A stretch of DNA of 11,843 nucleotides, from contig JAGHCW010000080.1 in the NCBI GenBank assembly GCA_021160245.1, positions 1 through 11,843 of the forward strand. The letters are read 5' to 3'. A program made the translations under genes and the position numbers. The notes under the pieces are model-generated. The model saw only the letters and a program-made list of their open reading frames with translations. It was not told the origin of the DNA and did not search any database. Positions 1 through 5,655 of this stretch are shown piece after piece (within the stretch, counting starts at the first letter, position 1; every line of letters starts with the position of its first letter). This DNA is from a bacterium. Its GTDB lineage: Bacteria > B130-G9.

Positions 1-1645
1 ATACTAGCCCGGCGGGGTTACAGTCGAATCTTCCACATAGTGAAGCCGTGAACTTCGGTAGTACTGTTTCAGAGCCAAGCACCGACGCGACTAGCCTCTG
101 CGCCGCATTCTCGCTAATGTAGCCCAACTCGATTGTCTCCGCCCATGGGCTCTCCCGCAAGCCGGAGAGAACTGCGATAGAACGGTCTTTGCGCGAGCTT
201 TCACCAGTGCCGACTGTCCTCCTCAACTCCTTAGGGTCAGGCGCTGTCAAGACGAGAAAAAGGCCCCCTTTGACGCGATTGGTCTTCTCAATTCGCTCCT
301 CGAGCTTTCTAACAAGAGAAATAAATAAAGAAACCGCCGGCCCCAACATCTTATGCGCATCGTCAATGACAATCACCCAGAACCTCTCTCTGAGCTCATA
401 CCAAAGCGCTTGAAGCGCCTTCTCGAAGCCCGGCCCTGTAGATGCAGACCTCTCAAGCCGGCGGGACTCGCGCTTGCGGTCTGGTAGGTTCTTATATAGC
501 CTCGATGTATCTGTCTTCAAGGCTTTATACGCTGCGGAAAGGTGTCCCGTTCGCCGATCAGGAGCTTTAGAAGCAATGGCCCGTAGCAGCTCGAATAGCA
601 GGCAGTAAGGATTAAGCGTCTTGTCTGAGCACCAAACTCTCACGGCCAGCAGGTCCTTCTCTTTGCATATAGCGAGGAACTGCTCCGAAACCGTGGACCT
701 GCCAAGCCCCCTGGCCCCAATCACAGTAGCAATGCCAATCCCTTTCTTCATCGCCTGTCCCATCAGCCGGTCCAGCTTATTCATTTTGTCCTCTCGACCC
801 ACGAATTCAGGACATAGGTCGAAATGTGGCCTGCCGGTCGCTCTCTCCGCCTTCACATCGCCCAGAATCGGGCGCAGATGCTCTTTCAACTCGACGCAAG
901 ATTGGAATCGCTCCATGCTTGATGGGCTTGTCGCCTTGATGATAACGTCGCCAAGAACGGGATCTAACGTCTTGTCTTGAGCTTGGAGCCAGATCTTAGC
1001 GGCGTCCCGATCAGAGGATGAGATCGCTCGAAGCGCAGCTTTGTTGATCTTGATGCCCAAGATGAACTCGACGCAAAGAAGCCCAAAGGCAAAGAAGTCG
1101 GTTCGCACGTCCCAGATGCCAGTGGCCCTACCCTCTGGCCCCCTGAACATCGCTGATGGCCTGTTTTTCTTGTTTCCCGAGTAGCTGTGTCCCCAGAAAC
1201 CAGCGTCCAGCATGTGCAGCCAATTTGCGCTTGCGTCATACAGAACGTTAGAAGGCTTGAGGTTGCCGTGGAAGATAGATAATGAATGCAATTCGGAAAG
1301 ACAAGAGATCAGAAGACCTAGAAGGGCCTTAGCATCGTACTTGCTCGCAATGCCTGCTACAAGCGGCTCTCCGGGTACATATTTCCTGCTGTAGCAAAGC
1401 CAGTCGCCGTCGCGCTCAAGCGGCCCTACGCTGGGCATAAACGGCAGATCAGTCCGCGACATCTGCTCGTGCGACCGCAGGAACGCAAGCCTCAATGGCG
1501 GACCGCAAGACATCAGGTCCAAAGCCCTTAACGCAATCTCCTCCCCGGTGCTCTCGTCAACGGCGAGGAACGTCGAGTAACCATCCCAATCGCTGAGCTT
1601 CTTCTTGATTGAGGCGCCAGTTAGGCGCAAGGGGGTATCTGTCAT
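1..1645 (-). CDS. Pseudokinase-like Ser/Thr kinase domain fused to AAA/STAND ATPase, partial (C-terminus beyond left edge)
   Basis: An uninterrupted reading frame starts at ATG 1645 and stays open to base 1, giving 548 codons. Residues about 10-260 read as a protein kinase fold: a beta3 segment EIALRAL (R40 where Lys is usual), the catalytic loop HGNLKPSN (126-133), a DFG-like DAG (147-149), an APE-like FRGPE, and the helix-F motif TDFFAFG. The glycine-rich loop is not recognisable, and N128 replaces the catalytic Asp. From about residue 285 an AAA/STAND ATPase domain follows, with a Walker A-like loop GARGLGRST (310-318, R316 in place of Lys) and a good Walker B, VIVIDDAH (D428, D429). Fusions of this type are known as large bacterial signalling proteins, often with TPR, GAF or output domains after the ATPase; any such part lies outside the window. 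No transmembrane segment is visible. The start is tentative: a GAGAGAG purine run abuts the ATG with no spacer. The fusion is clear; the lack of phosphotransfer is inferred. Confidence 0.85.
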   Translation of the reverse strand, partial: MTDTPLRLTGASIKKKLSDWDGYSTFLAVDESTGEEIALRALDLMSCGPPLRLAFLRSHEQMSRTDLPFMPSVGPLERDGDWLCYSRKYVPGEPLVAGIASKYDAKALLGLLISCLSELHSLSIFHGNLKPSNVLYDASANWLHMLDAGFWGHSYSGNKKNRPSAMFRGPEGRATGIWDVRTDFFAFGLLCVEFILGIKINKAALRAISSSDRDAAKIWLQAQDKTLDPVLGDVIIKATSPSSMERFQSCVELKEHLRPILGDVKAERATGRPHFDLCPEFVGREDKMNKLDRLMGQAMKKGIGIATVIGARGLGRSTVSEQFLAICKEKDLLAVRVWCSDKTLNPYCLLFELLRAIASKAPDRRTGHLSAAYKALKTDTSRLYKNLPDRKRESRRLERSASTGPGFEKALQALWYELRERFWVIVIDDAHKMLGPAVSLFISLVRKLEERIEKTNRVKGGLFLVLTAPDPKELRRTVGTGESSRKDRSIAVLSGLRESPWAETIELGYISENAAQRLVASVLGSETVLPKFTASLCGRFDCNPAGLV

Positions 1646-1704
1646 CTCTCTCAAGCCCAAGTTTCTGTAATACGGCTGGCCACGGAATACACCCAATAAC
1701 AGGA

Positions 1705-1734
1705 TCTATACAGTCACACAGCTAGACCTATCAA
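1705..1734 (-). promoter_or_regulatory. Candidate sigma70-type promoter for the kinase-ATPase gene
   Basis: On the minus strand TTGATA (1734-1729) is followed by 18 bases and TATAGA (1710-1705). This would start a transcript near base 1698, leaving an untranslated leader of about 50 bases before the ATG at 1645. The surrounding region is AT-rich compared with the genes. It is judged by eye only. Confidence 0.4.
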
Positions 1735-1836
1735 CATTAGGCGTGTAATTCATAATTGTACAGTAACCTATTTATGCTCATAATCCAAGCTCAAATACAC
1801 ACAGGATAGCTCAATTGATGTCTCCGTTTACTTTTC

Positions 1837-1858
1837 TGAGATTCCAGCATGAATCTCA
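1837..1858. repeat. Perfect inverted repeat, 8-bp arms with 6-base spacer
   Basis: The arms are TGAGATTC (1837-1844) and GAATCTCA (1851-1858) around the spacer CAGCAT. No T-run follows on either strand, so it does not look like an intrinsic terminator. It lies about 50 bases upstream of the -35 box of the tRNA-His promoter and about 100 bases upstream of the kinase promoter. That position would suit an operator for a dimeric regulator, but this is an inference. Confidence 0.45.
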
Positions 1859-1907
1859 TCTCAACGACCGCGCCGTCAATTAGAGCCATCTTCTCGAAAG
1901 GCAGAGG

Positions 1908-1936
1908 TTGACGGAGGAATCTCACCACACTATATT
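1908..1936 (+). promoter_or_regulatory. Sigma70-type promoter for the tRNA-His/hisS/lyase unit
   Basis: TTGACG (1908-1913) and TATATT (1931-1936) are separated by exactly 17 bases, close to the sigma70 consensus and spacing. Transcription would begin near 1943, about 70 bases before the tRNA. The leader contains a short GC stem (CGGGG 1960-1964 with CCCCG 1971-1975). There is no other promoter of similar quality between this point and the lyase gene. Confidence 0.6.
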
Positions 1937-2011
1937 CATTTGCTGTTTGCTTCGGCTCGCGGGGCGGATTCCCCGGTGTGGCTGCCACATTCCGAGCGGA
2001 AGGACCCAAGT

Positions 2012-2086
2012 GCTGGCGTAGCTCAGAATGGCTAGAGCACCTGACTGTGGATCAGGAGGTCTCGGGTTCAAGTCCCGACGCCAGTA
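2012..2086 (+). tRNA. tRNA-His (anticodon GTG) lacking encoded G-1, with G1-U72 and A73
   Basis: A full cloverleaf can be drawn. Acceptor GCTGGCG (2012-2018) pairs with CGCCAGT (2079-2085), giving a G1-U72 wobble. T8 and A9 follow, then a D-arm with GCTC/GAGC and GG in the loop. The anticodon arm is CCTGA-CTGTGGA-TCAGG with anticodon GTG at 2047-2049. The variable loop is AGGTC and the T-arm is TCGGG-TTCAAGT-CCCGA. Numbering is anchored by T8 and the T-loop, so base -1 is T (2011) and base 73 is A (2086). CCA is not encoded (CAT follows). Nearly all bacterial tRNA-His genes encode G-1 opposite C73. The U72/A73 form without G-1 is the one described for a group of Alphaproteobacteria including Caulobacter. 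The gene lies 60 bp before hisS on the same strand and probably shares its transcript. Confidence 0.95.
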
Positions 2087-2108
2087 CATTTTGCACTAAT
2101 CTACGGCT

Positions 2109-2128
2109 CAGCAGACCGAACTCTGCTG
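2109..2128 (+). other. Stem-loop in the tRNA-His to hisS spacer
   Basis: CAGCAGA (2109-2115) and TCTGCTG (2122-2128) form a perfect 7-bp stem with a 6-base loop. It sits between the tRNA 3' end and the hisS ribosome binding site (AGGG at 2135-2138), leaving the latter free. No T-run follows, so it is not a standard terminator. If tRNA and hisS are co-transcribed, it would lie at the 5' end of the hisS message after tRNA maturation and could protect that end or be a processing site. The role is inferred. Confidence 0.45.
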
Positions 2129-2145
2129 CAAACTAGGGACTGGAG

Positions 2146-3612
2146 ATGTCAGGAAACAAAATCCGAAGGCCAAGACCTAGACTGGCGCGAGGCTTTAGAG
2201 ACGTCTCAGGCGAGGACCTGACCGCTCGATGGTCGATGATCAGCATCGTTCGCCGTGTCTATGAGCGATATGGCTTCATTCCGCTGGAGACTCCAACCGT
2301 CGAGTTTGCTGACATGCTCGGAAAATTCATTCAGGAGACAGGCCTGCCGACAGAGGGGATATTCTCTTTCAAGGCAGACCAGCCCGACTGGCTTGCCCTA
2401 AGATACGATCTAACCGCGCCTCTTTCACGTTACGTCGCAATGCACCGTGACCTCCCAAAGCCCTTCCGGCGGTATCAAGTCGGCTCGGTATTCAGAGTCG
2501 AAAAGCCCGGGCCAGGACGCTTCCGAGAGTTCACACAGTTCGACATTGACACAGTCGGCAGCGCGAGCATGGCCGCCGACGCTGAGATATGCTGCGTTCT
2601 CTGCGACGCCTTTGATGCGCTTGGACTTGAGGGCAGATACGTCGTTCGAGTTGGAAACAGGCGCGTCCTAAATGGAGTGCTCGAGGCTGCGGGCGTAGAT
2701 ACGAAGGACGGCGGAGGCCTAGTAGCCACGCGCGTCATGCGCTGCATCGACAAACTCGAGAGACTTGGTCTGTCCGGAATCGAGCAGCTCTTAAGCCAGG
2801 GCCGTATGGATGGCTCAGGCGATTTCACGGAAGGGGCCGCACTATCAGACGAGCAGGCTCGCGTTGTCATTGATTACCTCAAGTCCCAGCGAGAGACCCG
2901 CATGGCCTGCTGTGATGCCCAGGAGGCGATAGTCTCCGGCTCAGAGGAGGGGCGTCGGGGCGTGAATGAGTTGAGAGAGATTGACGAATTCCTAACCGCA
3001 GCGGGTTACGATGAGACGAAAATCATTTTCGACCCGACCATTGTCCGGGGCCTTACTTACTATACCGGCCCCGTCTATGAGGCCTCGCTAAGGGATGAGA
3101 GCGGCAAGTTTACAAGTAGCATTGCGGGTGGTGGCCGCTATGATGACCTCATCGAGCGCTTCACCGGCCAGAAAGTCCCCGCGACCGGCGCCTCGATTGG
3201 CGTCGATCGACTCCTCGAGGTGTTGAAGGGGGCCGACAGGGAGCCGGAGCGGGTATCTGCCCGTGTTCTTGTAACCCAGATGGATAAGACCTATGCGAAG
3301 GATTACGTGGCAATAACGGCAGAGCTTCGACGCGCGGGAATCCCCTCGGAATTGTATCTCGGCAAGGGCAATATCGGCAAGCAGTTCAAGTATGCTGACG
3401 ACAGAGGCATCCCCGTCGCCATTATTGCGGGGGAGGACGAGTTCGCGGAGGGTCTAGTTTCCGTTAAGAACCTAGCGCTTGGCAAAGTCGTCTCGCAGGA
3501 GGTCAAGGAACGCTCTGAATGGCTCAAGCGAGAGGAGACACAGGTCACCGTGGCTCGTGAGGAGATGCTCATGAAAGTCAGAGAGATTCTGAAAGCGCAA
3601 CATAATGAGTAA
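2146..3612 (+). CDS. hisS: Histidyl-tRNA synthetase, divergent alphaproteobacterial-type
   Basis: Cytoplasmic class II synthetase that joins histidine to tRNA-His using ATP. It has 488 residues, somewhat longer than the usual 420-450. Motif 2 reads FRRYQVGSVFRVEKPGPG (107-124) followed by RFREFTQFD. The histidine-specific motif is RGLTYYTGPVYE (301-312), and motif 3 contains GGGRYDDL and PATGASIGVDRL. The C-terminal anticodon-binding domain includes KYADDRGIP. Ordinary bacterial HisRS has RHERPQ-GRYRQF in motif 2 and RGLDYY in the histidine motif. The EKPGPGRFREF and DTVGS-ADAE signatures seen here match the divergent enzyme that, in Caulobacter, recognises the anticodon, A73 and U72 rather than G-1. 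That agrees with the tRNA 60 bp upstream. ATG 2146 is preceded by AGGG at 2135-2138, 7 bases away. The stop is 30 bases before the lyase start, with a small 5-bp stem (3616-3631) in between. Confidence 0.95.
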   Translation: MSGNKIRRPRPRLARGFRDVSGEDLTARWSMISIVRRVYERYGFIPLETPTVEFADMLGKFIQETGLPTEGIFSFKADQPDWLALRYDLTAPLSRYVAMHRDLPKPFRRYQVGSVFRVEKPGPGRFREFTQFDIDTVGSASMAADAEICCVLCDAFDALGLEGRYVVRVGNRRVLNGVLEAAGVDTKDGGGLVATRVMRCIDKLERLGLSGIEQLLSQGRMDGSGDFTEGAALSDEQARVVIDYLKSQRETRMACCDAQEAIVSGSEEGRRGVNELREIDEFLTAAGYDETKIIFDPTIVRGLTYYTGPVYEASLRDESGKFTSSIAGGGRYDDLIERFTGQKVPATGASIGVDRLLEVLKGADREPERVSARVLVTQMDKTYAKDYVAITAELRRAGIPSELYLGKGNIGKQFKYADDRGIPVAIIAGEDEFAEGLVSVKNLALGKVVSQEVKERSEWLKREETQVTVAREEMLMKVREILKAQHNE

Positions 3613-3642
3613 GGATGCGAGCCGCGTCGCACACCGAATGCT

Positions 3643-5586
3643 ATGACGGAAAGAGATTCGCGCAGCGACCATTCATCCTTCAGCCCATCCGTGCTTCGTG
3701 TCATGGGGAAACCCGTCGCGAACCCAGTCGTCATCGACCACAGTCCAGACTGCCTCACGCTGGAGAAACTCGTTGCGGTAGCGCGTGGGGATGACGAGGG
3801 CCGAGTGGCCAGCGTCCGTGTCTCCCAGACCAGCCTTGAGCGTGTCGCAAGGAGCGCCCGCAAGATAGAGGAGGCGATTCTCACCGCCCAGGAGAACTTC
3901 GCCGCAGCTTCGCCCGAGAGCAAGCACCTCTTCCTCATCTATGGCGTCAACACGGGCTTCGGGATAAATAGGGACAAACCGGTCGAGACGTTCGCCGATT
4001 GCTGTAAACTGTCCGAGAACATACTTTTCAGTCATGCGACTGCCGTCGGGCCCCCGCTCCCGTCTGAGGTCGTTCGTGCCACAATGCTCCTCAGGCTGCG
4101 AACGTTCGCCCAGGGGCGTTCTGGCGTCAGGCCGGATCTGCTCAATCTCCTTGTCGAGCTGCTTAACAAACGGGTCCACCCGTGGGTCCCATCGCAAGGT
4201 AGTGTCGGGTCATCCGGCGATCTCTGCTCGCTATCCCACCTCTCCCTCGTCCTCATCGGAGAGGGCCAGGCGTGGGTGGAAACGGATTATCCCGGGCCCG
4301 ATTGCACCGTAAGCAACAGTGATGTTGATGCTAGACGCCAACCGATGCCCGGCGCTGAGGCGCTTGCGGCCGTCGGCTTGAAGCCTCTGACAGGGCCGCT
4401 CGCGCCCAATGGCTTTGAGAGCGACGACGCGCCTCGTCTCGCCCCCAAAGAGGGAATTGCGCTGACAAACGGCGCCTCAGTCGCAGCCGCGCTCTCCGCA
4501 TTGTCCATTCACGACGGGGAGGTCCTGCTCAGCTCCGCCAATCTGGCCGGGGCCATGACACTTCAGGCAATTGGTGGGATAACTCGCGCATTTGAGCCGA
4601 TTGTTCACGAGGCGCGTCGCCACACGGGTCAGATGAAGTGCGCCCGCGAGATAATGTCTTTTGTGGAGAATCCAGACCCGGGTGGGTTGGATAACCGGGC
4701 ATCAGTTCTTTTCCAGACGCAGGATGACTACTCCGTGCGGGCTATGCCCCAGGTGCATGGGCCTGCGCTTTCCGCAATCGCCCACGCTCGGGAGACGATT
4801 GAGGCGGAGATTAACGCCGTTACAGACAACCCCCTCATCTTTTGTGAGGAAGGCGACGAGTCGTATCAGCCGAATGATACCCGTGTGGGTCGCCCCGTAA
4901 GCCTATTCCCGATATATTCCGCCGCAAATTTCCACGGAGAACCTGTTGGGCTTGTCTCCGATTATCTCAAACTCGCGCTTTCCGAACTCGCCTCGATCTC
5001 GGAACGGAGAATCCAGCTGCTACTTGATGGCAAGAGAAATCGTGGCCTGCCGGCAAATCTCTCGGGCGGACGAGGAGGCCTGGACAGCGGATTCATGATT
5101 CTCCAATACACCGCGGCGAGCCTCGTTTCCGAGAACAAAGTCCTCTGTCACCCCTCTAGTTGTGATTCCATTCCGACCTCATCTGACGCGGAGGACCACG
5201 TGGCCATGGCCACAACGGCGGCCAGACATCTCGCGCAGGTTGTCAAGAACGTCTCGAACGTCCTTGCGATTGAGTTTATCTGTGCTAGCCAGGCGCTGGC
5301 CTTCCGGACGGAGCAACGGGAGCTTCTGTTGGCGCTTCTGGGTGGTTCCGGAAGCTGGCCTATTCCGAACGGGCGTAAGGAAGGCGAACCTCCCCCTTCC
5401 GTGAGCCCTCCGTGTAAGGTCTGCATGGATCAGGTCTTTTCGGTATGCCCATTCGTAACCGCTGATGCTGGATTCCGGAGTGCGCTCCCTCATCAGAGGA
5501 TTCAAGCGGTTCGAGACCTCCTATCCAGCGGGACTCTGCTACTCTTAGCCCGCAACGTCCTTTCGCCCAGCGGCAATCTCAAGTAA
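3643..5586 (+). CDS. Histidine ammonia-lyase family protein (HAL/PAL/TAL, MIO-dependent) with Ser-Ser-Gly cofactor motif
   Basis: Family members remove ammonia from histidine (giving urocanate) or from an aromatic amino acid, using an MIO cofactor made by cyclisation of an internal tripeptide, normally Ala-Ser-Gly. Here the loop is GSVGSSGDL and the tripeptide is S190-S191-G192. Residues matching the Pseudomonas histidase active site are all present: Y100 (YGVNTGFG), H131, N276 (TNG), Q360, Y363 and R366 (QDDYSVR), F430 (NFHGEP) and E517 (AEDHVAM). The His and Glu favour histidine as substrate. The protein has 647 residues against about 510 for HutH. Extra length lies in an N-terminal extension of about 25 residues, insertions near 211-234 and 248-264, and a long C-terminal tail with C591, C594 and C602. 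No hutU, hutI or hutG is adjacent, so a classical Hut pathway is not supported; an aminomutase or another ammonia-lyase is possible. No clear Shine-Dalgarno sequence precedes ATG 3643; a later start at ATG 3703 cannot be excluded. Confidence 0.88.
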   Translation: MTERDSRSDHSSFSPSVLRVMGKPVANPVVIDHSPDCLTLEKLVAVARGDDEGRVASVRVSQTSLERVARSARKIEEAILTAQENFAAASPESKHLFLIYGVNTGFGINRDKPVETFADCCKLSENILFSHATAVGPPLPSEVVRATMLLRLRTFAQGRSGVRPDLLNLLVELLNKRVHPWVPSQGSVGSSGDLCSLSHLSLVLIGEGQAWVETDYPGPDCTVSNSDVDARRQPMPGAEALAAVGLKPLTGPLAPNGFESDDAPRLAPKEGIALTNGASVAAALSALSIHDGEVLLSSANLAGAMTLQAIGGITRAFEPIVHEARRHTGQMKCAREIMSFVENPDPGGLDNRASVLFQTQDDYSVRAMPQVHGPALSAIAHARETIEAEINAVTDNPLIFCEEGDESYQPNDTRVGRPVSLFPIYSAANFHGEPVGLVSDYLKLALSELASISERRIQLLLDGKRNRGLPANLSGGRGGLDSGFMILQYTAASLVSENKVLCHPSSCDSIPTSSDAEDHVAMATTAARHLAQVVKNVSNVLAIEFICASQALAFRTEQRELLLALLGGSGSWPIPNGRKEGEPPPSVSPPCKVCMDQVFSVCPFVTADAGFRSALPHQRIQAVRDLLSSGTLLLLARNVLSPSGNLK

Positions 5587-5588
5587 GT

Positions 5589-5612
5589 CCGACCTTACCC
5601 CACACGGGTCGG
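5589..5612. terminator. Possible hairpin between convergent genes
   Basis: CCGACC (5589-5594) and GGTCGG (5607-5612) can form a 6-bp stem with a 12-base loop. It lies in the 69-base gap between the convergent ends of the lyase and protease genes. No T-run follows on either strand, so termination is only suggested by position. Confidence 0.25.
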
Positions 5613-5655
5613 CGCTCACCTACTCGACAATCCGTATCACCCCAAATCTGAGACC

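Larger units (their letters stand above)
1646..2011. other. Divergent intergenic region without a supported gene
   Basis: This region separates the leftward kinase-ATPase gene from the rightward tRNA-His unit. It contains a candidate promoter for each direction, an 8-bp perfect inverted repeat (1837-1858) and an AT-rich stretch around 1740-1800. A short minus-strand reading frame of 72 codons (1791-2009) would need a TTG start and shows no recognisable domain, so it is not called as a gene. Confidence 0.6.

Noticed and set aside
189-980. Plus-strand open frames at 189-413 and 621-980
   Set aside because: They lie opposite the continuous kinase-ATPase frame, whose domain motifs run through these positions.
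964-1239. Minus-strand 91-codon frame
   Set aside because: It is a shifted frame inside the kinase domain; the true frame contains HGNLKPSN and DAG.
1791-2009. Minus-strand reading frame of 72 codons in the divergent intergenic region
   Set aside because: It needs a TTG start right beside the tRNA, has no clear ribosome binding site, shows no recognisable domain and overlaps the promoter of the tRNA unit.
2012-2086. Alternative folding giving an encoded G-1 (G at 2012 as -1)
   Set aside because: It would shift the acceptor relative to T8/A9 and to the T-loop TTCAAGT, leaving the T-stem out of register. Canonical numbering makes 2012 base 1.
2012-2086. tRNA as an integration site of a mobile element
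   Set aside because: There is no integrase, and no repeat of the tRNA 3' end was noticed elsewhere in the window.
3303-4256. Minus-strand frames opposite hisS and the lyase
   Set aside because: They are shadows of strongly supported plus-strand genes and have no family features.
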